Assembly (NCBI GenBank): GCA_023379725.1
Contig: JAMCPC010000040.1
Coordinates: 20,616-41,577, forward strand
DNA length: 20,962 nt
DNA from: Actinomycetota bacterium
Lineage (GTDB): Bacteria; Actinomycetota; Acidimicrobiia; Acidimicrobiales; JAMCPL01
Direction: 5' to 3'
Position 1 is the first letter of the stretch, and each line of letters opens with the position of its first letter. The notes under the pieces are model-generated. The model did not search any database. It saw nothing but the letters and a program-made list of their open reading frames with translations, and was not told the origin of the DNA. The translations under genes and the position numbers were made by a program. Of the stretch, positions 7,383 through 15,076 are shown in pieces.

Positions 7383-7410
7383 TTGGTTAGTGATGTCAAG
7401 TAACTATAGA
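7383..7410 (+). promoter_or_regulatory. weak candidate promoter in the rpsD-rpoA gap
   Basis: The 244-base gap before rpoA (7263-7506) is long for this cluster. TTGGTT (7383-7388) and TATAGA (7405-7410), 16 bases apart, are the best promoter-like pair I see; both boxes are imperfect. I see no strong terminator in the gap. Confidence 0.2.
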
Positions 7411-7506
7411 TAAGTGAGACGGATGTCCTGAATCCAGTGCGATCAGGTATTCGGTCAAGAGATAGGTTTGAGTTAGAAGAGAGAAGGATATAGGAGAGTT
7501 TGGCCA

Positions 7507-8442
7507 ATGCTCATTATTCAACGTCCATCAGTTGAGGTATTAGACGAGGAAGTAGAAGGGCGACAGCGTTTTGCCATAGGACCACTTGAGCCCGGTTTCG
7601 GATATACGCTCGGTAACTCGTTGCGTAGGGTGCTGTTGTCATCGATACCCGGTGCCGCTATAACGCGGGTCAAGTTTGATGACGCGCTGCACGAGTTCAC
7701 TGTGATCAAAGGGATAAAAGAAGATGTTATGGATATCATACTGAATCTTAAGGATGTCGTCTTTACCTCGGAGTCGAGTGATCCTGTCACATTGAGGTGT
7801 GAGGTCAAAGGACCTGCAGATGTAACGGCAGGAGATATCCAACTCACTTCGGATGTAGAAATAGTAAACCCTGATCTTCATATTGCAACAGTCAACTCTA
7901 ATGGTGTATTGGCTATGGATATTACCGTCGAGCAGGGGCGGGGGTATGCGACTGCGGAGCAAAACAAGATGGGTAATACTATCGGCATCATACCCGTAGA
8001 TTCGATTTTCTCTCCCGTGAGAAGGGTATCTTTCGTGGTCGAACCGGTCAGGGTGGAGCAGTCTACGGATTACGACAGGTTGGTGATGGATATTACCACC
8101 GATGGGGTGTTGAGCCCCCGTAGCGCACTTGCCTCTGCGTCCAGCACTATGATATCGCTACTCGATATTCTTGTTCATTTGGATGAAGACACCAAGGGTC
8201 TTGAGCTTGGTGAAGTCGCATCGATATCCAGTGGATCACCCGATCTGGATCTGGATATAGAGGAGCTGGATCTCTCCGAGCGTCCCAGAAATTGCCTGAA
8301 GAGGGCGCAGGTTCTTACAGTCGGGGAATTGGTCAGGCATAGCTCTGATGAGCTGCTTGCTATTACCAATTTTGGACAGAAATCATTGGACGAAGTATTA
8401 GAGAAGCTTGACGAGAGGGGACTCTCGTTAAGGATGAGGTAA
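7507..8442 (+). CDS. rpoA: RNA polymerase alpha subunit
   Basis: Scaffold for RNA polymerase assembly. The N-terminal dimerisation domain (about residues 1-225) carries PLEPGFGYTLGNSLRRVLLSS (key part GYTLGNSLRRVLLSSIPG). A linker joins it to the C-terminal domain (about 245-311) with LDLSERPRNCLKRAQVLTVGEL and NFGQKSLDEVLEKL, the DNA- and activator-binding helices. In the first helix the sequence RPRN replaces the more usual RSYN. Length 311 is normal. The RBS AGGAGAG (7492-7498) is eight bases before ATG. rplQ follows after ten bases. Confidence 0.98.
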   Translation: MLIIQRPSVEVLDEEVEGRQRFAIGPLEPGFGYTLGNSLRRVLLSSIPGAAITRVKFDDALHEFTVIKGIKEDVMDIILNLKDVVFTSESSDPVTLRCEVKGPADVTAGDIQLTSDVEIVNPDLHIATVNSNGVLAMDITVEQGRGYATAEQNKMGNTIGIIPVDSIFSPVRRVSFVVEPVRVEQSTDYDRLVMDITTDGVLSPRSALASASSTMISLLDILVHLDEDTKGLELGEVASISSGSPDLDLDIEELDLSERPRNCLKRAQVLTVGELVRHSSDELLAITNFGQKSLDEVLEKLDERGLSLRMR

Positions 8443-8452
8443 GGGAGTCATT

Positions 8453-8809
8453 ATGAGAGGTACCCCTACAAAAGGGCGTAGGCTTGGTGGAAGTGCATCG
8501 CACGAGAAGGCGATGCTTGGTAACTTGGTGGCCTCCCTCATTGCCGCAGAGGCGTTGGTCACCACCGAAGCAAAGGCCAAAGCGTTAAGACCTGTAGCCG
8601 AAAAAGTTATAACTGCGGCAAAAAAGGGTGGAGTGCATCGCCACAGGAGGGTGGTAGCACTGATCAGAGACAGGGACATGGCTCACAAACTCTTCGAAGA
8701 GATAGGTCCTCGTTATTCTGACAGGCCGGGCGGCTATACTCGCATACTTAAGATGGGTCGTCGGCCGGGAGACAACGCCCCAATGGCGCGAATCGAGCTT
8801 GTTCAGTAG
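8453..8809 (+). CDS. rplQ: 50S ribosomal protein L17
   Basis: L17 lies near the polypeptide exit on the large subunit. Its 118 residues cover the core only: MRGTPTKGRRLGGSASHEKA, the NLVASLIAAEALVTTEAKAK helix, and the C-terminal GGYTRILKMGRRPGDNAPMA signature ending in IELVQ. It lacks the long Ala/Lys-rich tail found on L17 of many high-GC actinobacteria. AAGGGAG lies just upstream of ATG. A small hairpin (GGTAG-TGGT-CTACC, 8813-8826) lies between its stop and truA. Confidence 0.97.
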   Translation: MRGTPTKGRRLGGSASHEKAMLGNLVASLIAAEALVTTEAKAKALRPVAEKVITAAKKGGVHRHRRVVALIRDRDMAHKLFEEIGPRYSDRPGGYTRILKMGRRPGDNAPMARIELVQ

Positions 8810-8832
8810 ACAGGTAGTGGTCTACCCTGCCG

Positions 8833-9870
8833 GTGGATAACATATCTCAAGTGAGGGTGTTTATGCGCCTTGCCTACGATGGTAGAGGCTTTCATGGGTT
8901 TGCATCTCAGCCAGGTTGCAGAACGGTCGCTGGGGTGCTGATGGACGCGCTGAAAGATATTACATATAGTTGCGACGGAATAGTCTGTGCCGGTAGAACT
9001 GATGCAGGTGTGCATGCAAGAGATCAGGTGATCCATGTCGATATTAATGTCGGTGCTGAAGAAGCTGCTGAGAGGGGCACCGAAGAGGCTGCTGGCGGCG
9101 GTGGTGTGGGTGGTGGTGTCGCTGTCGGTGGTGGTGGTGTCGGTAGTGGCGGCAAGGGTGTCAATGTGGTTACCAGACTGGTATCTCCTGGGAGTATTGC
9201 CAGATCTCTTAATAGGATGCTCTCTCCTGAGGTGGTAATTTTGCAGGCTGGCATAGCTCCGGCAGGATTCGATGCCAGGTACTCTGCTACATCTAGGAGT
9301 TATAGCTATGCAATTATGAATACCCTTTATCCGGATCCATTGATTGCACATCAAGTGTGGCATGTTCGTACTCCCCTGGACGTACGTTCTATGCGTACAG
9401 CTGCAGATTGTATGCTGGGTGCCCATGACTTTTCAGCGTTCTGCCGCAGGAAGAAGGGTGATAAGTCCGGTGCGCCTATAATAAGAGAGGTACTCCATGC
9501 AGGACTTGTAGTTCGCAAGTGGGATGAGCGGTGGTGGTATGGCGAAGGGCTGCCGGGTAGCGGTGAGTTGCGAGGTGGCGAAGGGCTGCCGGGTAGCGCT
9601 ATGATAAATAGTGAAGGTGCAACGGGGCATGGTGGCAGTATTAATAGTGGGAGTATGATAACGTTTGAAGTTACCGCCAGGTCGTTCTGCCATCAGATGG
9701 TCAGGTCACTGGTAGGTATGCTGGTAGAGGTAGGAAGAGGCAGGAGTACCCCTGCTGATCTATACTCTTTGTTGCAGGGACGCAGTCGAGTCTCTTTCGT
9801 GGCTCCCCCGGAAGGATTATGCTTGGCTAGGGTAGACTATAATGGCATCGGACTGCTCGGTGAGGAGTAG
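8833..9870 (+). CDS. truA: tRNA pseudouridine(38-40) synthase with two low-complexity insertions
   Basis: Makes pseudouridine at positions 38-40 of the tRNA anticodon arm. Catalytic Asp57 sits in GRTDAGVHA (54-62). Other TruA motifs are MRLAYDGRGFHGFASQPG, FDARYSATSRSYSYAI and the C-terminal FCHQMVRSLVGMLVEVGRG. At 345 residues it is 70-90 longer than the family. The excess lies in two loops: residues about 73-112, almost all Gly/Val/Glu/Ala, and about 235-274, Gly/Ser-rich and containing a 36-bp duplication (GEGLPGS twice). Both inserts keep frame and leave the fold motifs intact, so I expect an active enzyme. GTG 8833 has no clear RBS; GTG 8851 or ATG 8863 (GAGGG at 8853-8857) are alternatives, the last cutting into strand 1. 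Confidence 0.93.
   Translation: MDNISQVRVFMRLAYDGRGFHGFASQPGCRTVAGVLMDALKDITYSCDGIVCAGRTDAGVHARDQVIHVDINVGAEEAAERGTEEAAGGGGVGGGVAVGGGGVGSGGKGVNVVTRLVSPGSIARSLNRMLSPEVVILQAGIAPAGFDARYSATSRSYSYAIMNTLYPDPLIAHQVWHVRTPLDVRSMRTAADCMLGAHDFSAFCRRKKGDKSGAPIIREVLHAGLVVRKWDERWWYGEGLPGSGELRGGEGLPGSAMINSEGATGHGGSINSGSMITFEVTARSFCHQMVRSLVGMLVEVGRGRSTPADLYSLLQGRSRVSFVAPPEGLCLARVDYNGIGLLGEE
9049..9168 (+). repeat. glycine-coding GGT/GGC-rich stretch in truA
   Basis: This part of truA is built from short repeats of GGTGGT and GGTGGTGTCG-like words, giving long Gly runs broken by Val, Ser and Ala. It looks like expansion by slippage. The normal TruA fold goes directly from the strand after the catalytic Asp to the SPGSIARSLNRML helix, so this is extra sequence in a loop. 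Confidence 0.8.
9540..9598 (+). repeat. 36-bp tandem duplication in truA
   Basis: A 23-base word at 9540-9562 recurs without mismatch at 9576-9598, a period of 36 bases (12 codons). It encodes GEGLPGS twice. The perfect identity at all codon positions points to a recent duplication. Confidence 0.92.
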
Positions 9871-9884
9871 GGAATAATTCCCTA
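9868..9884. promoter_or_regulatory. perfect 17-bp palindrome over the truA stop codon
   Basis: TAGGGAATAATTCCCTA has 8-bp arms around one central A and includes the truA stop TAG. As RNA it can form a 7-bp stem with a UAA loop. No T-tract follows, so a normal intrinsic terminator is unlikely; an operator-like site or an mRNA 3'-end stem is possible. The rest of the gap to rplM (9885-10004) shows no further clear signal besides the rplM RBS. Confidence 0.5.
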
Positions 9885-10004
9885 TAGGCGGGTGGAGAGA
9901 GTGACGAGTAGATCGGTAGTGCTGTATGGTGTATTATGTGTAGCTTGGGGAGCAAGTACAAGTAAGGGGTCAGGTAGTTTGGATATTCAGGAGATGATTA
10001 TAGG

Positions 10005-10538
10005 ATGATGCATATGGCTGGTAAGACATATACGCCAAGCGAGAACAGCATAGAACGCCAGTGGTATGTCATAGATGCGGATGGTATGGTTCTCGGTAGG
10101 ATGGCATCAGAGATTGCCCGGCTTCTCCGTGGCAAGCACAAGCCCATCTTCACTCCGAACCTGGATACAGGAGACAATGTTATAGTGGTGAATGCCGCTA
10201 AAGTCGTGATGACGGCATCCAAGGGCGATAAGCTGTACCACTATACCCACTCTGGGTACCCCGGTGGGCTGAAAGCATATCGTTACTCGGATCTTTTGGA
10301 CAAAAAACCGGATGAGGTAGTAAAAATGGCCGTCAGGGGTATGTTGCCAAAAGGGAGGTTGGGAAGAAGGCAGCTTGGTAAATTGCATGTATATCGTGGT
10401 AGCGATCATCCACATCAGGCTCAGAAGCCATTGCCGTTGGAAGTTGCACACGCGAAGCTCCCTTCTTCGGTTGCTGCGGTTTCAAACTCCAGGGATAGCT
10501 ACGCGGATGGATCTGACGACACCAGGGAGGTGAAGTAG
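10005..10538 (+). CDS. rplM: 50S ribosomal protein L13
   Basis: Early assembly protein of the large subunit. Motifs are RQWYVIDADGMVLGRMASEI, LLRGKHKPIFTPNLDTGD, HSGYPGGLKA, the MLPKGRLGRRQLGKLHVYRG signature and SDHPHQAQKPLPLEV. Starts at ATG 10005 or 10014 are both possible; 10014 (MAGKTYTPS) is nearer the family length and has AGGA (10002-10005) eight bases upstream. After the usual end near HAK there are about 25 extra residues rich in Ser, Asp and Ala. The stop overlaps the GTG of rpsI by one base. Confidence 0.96.
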   Translation: MMHMAGKTYTPSENSIERQWYVIDADGMVLGRMASEIARLLRGKHKPIFTPNLDTGDNVIVVNAAKVVMTASKGDKLYHYTHSGYPGGLKAYRYSDLLDKKPDEVVKMAVRGMLPKGRLGRRQLGKLHVYRGSDHPHQAQKPLPLEVAHAKLPSSVAAVSNSRDSYADGSDDTREVK

Positions 10539-10948
10539 TGAAAGAGAAGAAAGCGTTGCCTGTATTGCAGGTTACCGGGAGGCGTAAAGAGGCCGTTGCC
10601 AGGGTGAGGATCAGGCCGGGTGAAGGGCGAATCATTGTAAACCGTAAGCCGCTGGAGGAGTACTTCCCCTCAGCCAGCCACAGGTATCACGCTCTGGGTG
10701 CATTACGGGTGGCTGACTTTGACATTAAGGGTCGCTACGACATAGATGCGACCATAGATGGAGGTGGCATATCCGGTCAGGCTGGGGCTCTCAGACTTGG
10801 CGTGGCGAGAGCTCTGGTAGAGCTTGATCCCGACTTGAAAAGCGTATTGAAGCATGAGAAGTTGCTGACGAGAGATGCCAGAGTAAAGGAGTCCAAGAAG
10901 TATGGCCTTAAGAAAGCACGAAAGGCTCCACAGTATTCCAAGCGCTGA
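10538..10948 (+). CDS. rpsI: 30S ribosomal protein S9
   Basis: S9's C-terminal tail reaches the P-site tRNA. The 136 residues include VTGRRKEAVARVRIRPGEG, GGGISGQAGALRLGVARAL, LLTRDARVKESKKYGLKKAR and the C-terminal ending APQYSKR, whose final Lys-Arg is the tRNA-contacting tail. GTG at 10538 shares one base with the rplM stop; GGGAGGTGA is immediately upstream. rplM-rpsI pairing is universal. Confidence 0.98.
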   Translation: MKEKKALPVLQVTGRRKEAVARVRIRPGEGRIIVNRKPLEEYFPSASHRYHALGALRVADFDIKGRYDIDATIDGGGISGQAGALRLGVARALVELDPDLKSVLKHEKLLTRDARVKESKKYGLKKARKAPQYSKR

Positions 10949-10964
10949 TCGCGGCAAGTATCTG

Positions 10965-10992
10965 ATATGACCAAAGAAATATGACCAAAGAA
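10965..10992 (+). repeat. 14-bp tandem duplication of the glmM start
   Basis: ATATGACCAAAGAA occurs twice back to back (10965-10978, 10979-10992). The first ATG (10967) is out of frame and ends after five codons (MTKEI); the second (10981) opens glmM. CAAAGAA at 10986-10992 can also pair with TTCTTTG at 10998-11004 in a 7-bp stem just inside the gene. Confidence 0.93.
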
Positions 10993-12384
10993 TCCATTTC
11001 TTTGTCGTTTGGCACTGATGGTATCAGGGGAGTAGCCAACTTAGAACTTTCACCCGAGCTCGTCATGACGATAGGCCGGGCGGTTGCTAGAGTCATACCG
11101 GCTGATCGAATTGCAGTAGGTCGCGACAGTCGTAGGTCAAGCACTATGCTGCAGGCCGCTGTTTCGGCTGGGATCACCTCTGAGGGAGCAGATGTCCATG
11201 ATTTGGGGGTATTTACCACTCCGGGTGTAGCCTGGTACTGTGAGACACAGGGCATACCTGGGGTCGTCATATCTGCATCCCACAACCCGTTCAAAGATAA
11301 CGGTGTAAAGGTGTTTGCTCCCGGTGGTCTAAAGCTGAGTGAGGCTATTGAAAAGAGCATAGAAGAAGAGATTGAAGGCTGCATACGAGGCACCAGGCGC
11401 AAACCGCGTCCAGCTTCTGGTCATACGGTAGGAAGGATCATTGCAGTGGATGGAGCCGAAGAGGGCTATATAGACCATCTGATCGGTTCCCTGGGCGGGA
11501 GGAGTCTCGGTAATCTTGCTGTGGTCATTGATTGTGCAAATGGATCTGCATGGAAGGCATTTCCCGAGGCATTCAAACGTGCAGGTGCAGATGTAGTCGC
11601 TGTCGGTTGTAGTCCGGATGGTATCAATATAAACGAAAACTGTGGATCTACGCATCCGGAAATGCTTGCCGAAGAGGTAATTTCCATGGGTGCCCATATT
11701 GGTCTTGCTGTGGATGGGGACGGTGACCGCTTGGTTGCTGTTACAGGTAGCGGGCGGATAGTGGATGGAGATGAGCTTATAGCTCTCTTTGCGCTCGATA
11801 TGTTGGAGCGGGGTCACCTTGCTGGACAGACGGTAGTAGTTTCCGTGATGTCCAACCTCGGTCTTATAAAACTATTAAAGGATAGGGGCGTTGGGGTGCG
11901 CGAGACCATGGTAGGAGATCGCTATATTCTGGAGGAATTGGATAGACTTGGTCTGTCTATCGGTGGTGAGCAATCAGGCCATATTATATTCAGATCCATG
12001 GCGACTACGGGCGACGGCATTTTGACGGCTCTTATGCTTGCCGATCTGGTAACGAGGTCAGGGAAGACGCTTGAAGAGCTTACGACCGGCCTGCTGAAGA
12101 GGGTGCCACAGGTATTGATGAACGTGACGGCTCCCGATCCAGATGCAGTGCTCTCCATGCCGGCAGCTATTGAGGCGTTACATGAGGTCGAGGAGATACT
12201 CGACGGTGTAGGAAGGGTGCTGGTAAGGGCTAGTGGCACCGAACCACTCGTCAGGATCATGGTGGAATGTGATGATGAGCATTTTGCCGGTGAACTGGCA
12301 GGGAAGTTGGCTGGTAAGCTGGAGCGTGTCTCTACGCTGAGTATGCTTTCGCCCTCATCCCCCAGTAGCCTGTCTAGTAAGTAA
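10981..12384 (+). CDS. glmM: phosphoglucosamine mutase
   Basis: Converts glucosamine-6-phosphate to glucosamine-1-phosphate for UDP-GlcNAc and so for peptidoglycan. The N-terminus has FGTDGIRGVAN (residues 10-20). The catalytic phosphoserine is Ser100 in ISASHNP. The Mg-binding loop is DGDGDR (244-249), the sugar-binding loop GGEQSGHIIF, and the phosphate-binding loop RASGTEPLVRIMVE. The 467-residue length exceeds the usual 440-450 because of a C-terminal tail with LAGKLAGKLE and a Ser/Pro-rich end. The start codon lies in a 14-bp duplication with no strong RBS visible, and the stop lies in an 18-bp repeat. Position after rpsI is characteristic of Actinomycetota. Confidence 0.97.
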   Translation: MTKESISLSFGTDGIRGVANLELSPELVMTIGRAVARVIPADRIAVGRDSRRSSTMLQAAVSAGITSEGADVHDLGVFTTPGVAWYCETQGIPGVVISASHNPFKDNGVKVFAPGGLKLSEAIEKSIEEEIEGCIRGTRRKPRPASGHTVGRIIAVDGAEEGYIDHLIGSLGGRSLGNLAVVIDCANGSAWKAFPEAFKRAGADVVAVGCSPDGININENCGSTHPEMLAEEVISMGAHIGLAVDGDGDRLVAVTGSGRIVDGDELIALFALDMLERGHLAGQTVVVSVMSNLGLIKLLKDRGVGVRETMVGDRYILEELDRLGLSIGGEQSGHIIFRSMATTGDGILTALMLADLVTRSGKTLEELTTGLLKRVPQVLMNVTAPDPDAVLSMPAAIEALHEVEEILDGVGRVLVRASGTEPLVRIMVECDDEHFAGELAGKLAGKLERVSTLSMLSPSSPSSLSSK

Positions 12385-12423
12385 TGTCTGCATCATAAGT
12401 AATGTCTGTCTCGTAAGTAATGT
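12378..12423. repeat. 18-bp tandem repeat spanning the glmM stop
   Basis: TAAGTAATGTCTG starts at 12378 and 12396, and TAAGTAATGT at 12414, an 18-base period. The repeat begins in the last glmM codons and contains its stop TAA (12382-12384). The following 150 bases to the aldolase stop hold a perfect palindrome CAATAGCTATTG (12468-12479) but no convincing intrinsic terminator, though two genes converge here. Confidence 0.9.
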
Positions 12424-12544
12424 GACCTTATCTGGTTGTCCAGGGCATTATTTTGTCTGGTGGTAATCAATAGCTATTGGTGAAACTGGCAATTAGGTAG
12501 CCAATTGATTGTCCTGGTGCAACTGCTTGACCGGATTAACTGGG

Positions 12545-12574
12545 TATAACAGGGATACTTATAACAGGGATATT
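12545..12574. repeat. 15-bp tandem duplication at the aldolase 3' end
   Basis: TATAACAGGGATA plus two bases occurs at 12545-12559 and 12560-12574, 14 of 15 bases alike. It directly abuts the aldolase stop codon (12575-12577 on the minus strand). Confidence 0.9.
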
Positions 12575-13465
12575 TCAGGTGATAGATGCTTCGTAGATCT
12601 CATCGATCGAATGCTCCAGCTCGGCGGTAAACTCCTCATCAGTCATGGTAACCTTGAGGCCTTCGGTGAGAGCTCGAGAGAAGCTGGCAATCATGCCGTG
12701 ATTAGCTGCCAATCGCTCGTTGGCTTCCTCTCGGCTGTATCCCCCTGAGAGTGCTGCAATCCGTATCACGTTGCGGTGCTCCAATAGTGGAGCGTAAAGA
12801 TCGGCATGCTCGGGTAGGGTTAGCTTGAGCATAACTACTTCGTCGGGGTCGAGTTGGTCCAGATGATTGACGAGAGAGTCATTAAGGAGAGACTCGGCTG
12901 CCCCTTTCTCGGGACTTTTGATGTCTACTTCTGGCTCCAGGATAGGTACGAGACCGGCCTTGGAGATCTGTTGCGCGATCTCGAACTGTTGGTCGACTGC
13001 TGCTGCTATACCCTTTGGGTTGGCCATATGGATTACCGAACGCATCTTGGTTCCAAACACCCCTTTGTGTAACCCTTTGTCGAGGAGTGGCCGTAAATCA
13101 GAGATCGGCTTCATGCACTGTACCCCGTCGGATTCTTCTGCCAGACCCTTGTCTGTCTTTAGAAATGGTACTATGTGCTTTTTCGTCCATAGATACTCGG
13201 CAGATCCTACACCTTCAATTTCACGATCTATCGTGTCTTCGAAGAGGATTGCTGCGAGAATGCGCTCTGAGCGAAAGCTCGGATTTGTAATTATTCGAGA
13301 GCGCATCTCATGTATGAGGGTGAGCATTTCGTCATCGCTGTAGGACTCGCGGGGAATTCCATACCTGGCAAGCGCTCCAGGGGTGCTTCCTCCGCTTTGG
13401 TCAAGCGCGGCGATGAAACCTTTTCCACTCGATATTCTCTCTAATTGCTCGTGATTGTGGTTCAT
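12575..13465 (-). CDS. fda: class I fructose-bisphosphate aldolase
   Basis: Cleaves fructose-1,6-bisphosphate to glyceraldehyde-3-phosphate and dihydroxyacetone phosphate in glycolysis and gluconeogenesis, by Schiff-base chemistry without metal. It resembles the 296-residue staphylococcal class I enzyme end to end: GKGFIAALDQSGGSTP (14-29), FGTKMRSVIH, GLVPILEPEVDI, the Schiff-base Lys214 in VMLKLTLP, and LSGGYSREEANERL. Length is exactly 296. AAGGAGG lies eight bases before the ATG. It is transcribed against glmM and away from nnr, so it is a single-gene unit inserted in the glmM-to-alr interval. Confidence 0.95.
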   Translation of the reverse strand: MNHNHEQLERISSGKGFIAALDQSGGSTPGALARYGIPRESYSDDEMLTLIHEMRSRIITNPSFRSERILAAILFEDTIDREIEGVGSAEYLWTKKHIVPFLKTDKGLAEESDGVQCMKPISDLRPLLDKGLHKGVFGTKMRSVIHMANPKGIAAAVDQQFEIAQQISKAGLVPILEPEVDIKSPEKGAAESLLNDSLVNHLDQLDPDEVVMLKLTLPEHADLYAPLLEHRNVIRIAALSGGYSREEANERLAANHGMIASFSRALTEGLKVTMTDEEFTAELEHSIDEIYEASIT

Positions 13466-13486
13466 AATACTATCCTCCTTACGAGT

Positions 13487-13516
13487 ATTGTAGCAGTTGT
13501 TTGTAGCATATGGCCA
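13487..13516 (-). promoter_or_regulatory. candidate promoter of the aldolase gene
   Basis: On the minus strand TGGCCA (13516-13511) and TACAAT (13492-13487) are 18 bases apart; the -10 matches five of six. Transcription would begin near 13480, leaving a leader just long enough for the RBS. TTGTAGCA appears twice on the plus strand here (13489-13496, 13501-13508), overlapping the -10, and could be an operator. The rest of the 180-base divergent gap to nnr shows no other clear signal. Confidence 0.35.
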
Positions 13517-13651
13517 TTAGTAGTCTGTCTCGCAAACAATTATGGGCTTTTGCCAGCCATATGACGCTCCTGACTTACCGGATAACGTTACACTATCAAC
13601 TCTGCTTTGGTTACACTTGCCGGAATATCTTTCCTGATATAGTAGTTGAAG

Positions 13652-15076
13652 ATGATACCCGTAGTTACGGTTGGCGAGATGAGATCCCTTGATGAGTTGG
13701 CTCATCAAGATATTGGGCTGCAGGTACTGGTAGAGAGGGCGGGATATGCAGTTGGACAGCGTGCACTGTCGTTGCTTGGCGGTGCTTATGGGCGCAGAAT
13801 ACTGGTTATTGCAGGCAAGGGGAATAACGGTGAAGATGGCAGGGTAGCGGCTGGCTTTTTGATGGATCGTGGGGCGGTGGTCAATATTGTACCGCCGGAT
13901 TGTGGTGAGAAACCGGACTGCGTAGATAAATTAGCCAGGTACAGCTACGATCTTGTAATAGATGCAGCTTACGGTACTGGATTCCATGGCACTTATCATC
14001 CACCGGTACTGCCTGCAGGTATTCCTGTACTGGCTGTGGATATTCCCTCTGGAGTGTATGGGGATACAGGTGAAGCTTCTGGTAGCACGCTACAGGCAAT
14101 AGAGACGGTAGTGATGGCAGCGCTAAAGCCCGGTCTTATTCAAAGCGACGGTGCAAAGCTTTCAGGAAGATTGCATATTGCCGATATAGGTATTGATCCG
14201 TCACAAACAGCAAAAATACATGTCATAGAAGATAGAGATGTAGTAGACAATATCCCTGTCAGAGATAGAGATGCCCATAAATGGATGTCTGCTACCTGTA
14301 TAGTTGCTGGTTCTTCGGGCATGATGGGTGCTGCATTGTTGTGTGCTTCTGGAGCATTACGAGCAGGTGCAGGAATGGTCAGATTGGCTACCCTTGACGA
14401 AAGGGTGGATTCGTCTGCTATACCAGAGGTGGTCAAAATACCGCTTGGCCATCCAGGAGAGAATAGTAATTGGTCAAGTAGGGTGATCGAAGAGGCATCC
14501 AGGTGTAAATCACTTGTAATAGGTCCCGGTCTCGGTCGTAGCCCGGAGGTTGCCAGCGAGATTAGAAAATTGCTACAGGAGGTCACTATCCCTCTAGTCG
14601 TGGATGCGGATGGATTATATGCCCTTGGGAGTCGTAGTGAGGCAGTCGATACATTACATGGACGTAACGATATAGTATTGACTCCACATGACGGTGAGGC
14701 AGCGCGGTTGGCAGGGCACCCCATTGGTAATAATAGGGTAGAAGAGGCACGGAGTTTGTCATCTCTCCTTGGAGTGCCAGTGTTGCTGAAAGGGCCTACT
14801 ACCGTTGTCGCCGATCCCGAAGGAGATACATATGTAGTCATCTCTGGAACTCCCCGTCTGGCATCTGCAGGTAGTGGCGATGTTCTGTCTGGCATTATTG
14901 GAGGGTTCATTGCACGTCGCGCTGATGATTCGCGCCTGTCACTTGTGGCTGCTCTGGCTGCTTATGTACACGGCCAGGCGTCACGACTGGGCAAGTCGGA
15001 TGGGTTGGTTGCAATGGACATCCCCGAACTGGTAGCAGAGTGGATGTCGACAATTGAGCTGTCTGATGAGCATTGA
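13652..15076 (+). CDS. nnr: bifunctional NAD(P)H-hydrate epimerase / ADP-dependent NAD(P)H-hydrate dehydratase
   Basis: Repairs damaged, hydrated NADH and NADPH. The N-terminal YjeF_N (NnrE) domain spans about residues 1-205, with GKGNNGEDG (56-63), DAAYGTGFHG and AVDIPSGV. The second Gly of the usual NNGGDG is Glu here. The C-terminal ribokinase-like NnrD domain (about 208-474) has GSSGMMGAALLCASGALRAGAG, GPGLGRS, VVDADGLYAL, LTPHDGEAARL and the catalytic-Asp motif GSGDVLSGI (Asp410). ATG 13652 is preferred; TTG 13646 would add two residues; neither has a strong RBS. It overlaps alr by 11 bases. The nnr-alr pair is common in Actinomycetota and Clostridia. Confidence 0.95.
   Translation: MIPVVTVGEMRSLDELAHQDIGLQVLVERAGYAVGQRALSLLGGAYGRRILVIAGKGNNGEDGRVAAGFLMDRGAVVNIVPPDCGEKPDCVDKLARYSYDLVIDAAYGTGFHGTYHPPVLPAGIPVLAVDIPSGVYGDTGEASGSTLQAIETVVMAALKPGLIQSDGAKLSGRLHIADIGIDPSQTAKIHVIEDRDVVDNIPVRDRDAHKWMSATCIVAGSSGMMGAALLCASGALRAGAGMVRLATLDERVDSSAIPEVVKIPLGHPGENSNWSSRVIEEASRCKSLVIGPGLGRSPEVASEIRKLLQEVTIPLVVDADGLYALGSRSEAVDTLHGRNDIVLTPHDGEAARLAGHPIGNNRVEEARSLSSLLGVPVLLKGPTTVVADPEGDTYVVISGTPRLASAGSGDVLSGIIGGFIARRADDSRLSLVAALAAYVHGQASRLGKSDGLVAMDIPELVAEWMSTIELSDEH

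Noticed and set aside
7306..7413. 35-codon GTG ORF in the rpoA leader (starts MSGSGEVV)
   Set aside because: No Shine-Dalgarno at a useful distance and no recognisable protein; a chance frame is more likely.
8803..9426. 207-residue open frame antisense to truA
   Set aside because: It is Thr/Cys/His-rich, matches no family I know, and lies opposite the repeated truA insert, whose biased composition keeps frames open.
14140..14910. 256-residue open frame antisense to nnr
   Set aside because: Composition is Ser/Pro/Thr-rich, as expected from the reverse of this coding sequence, while the sense strand encodes clear Nnr motifs.
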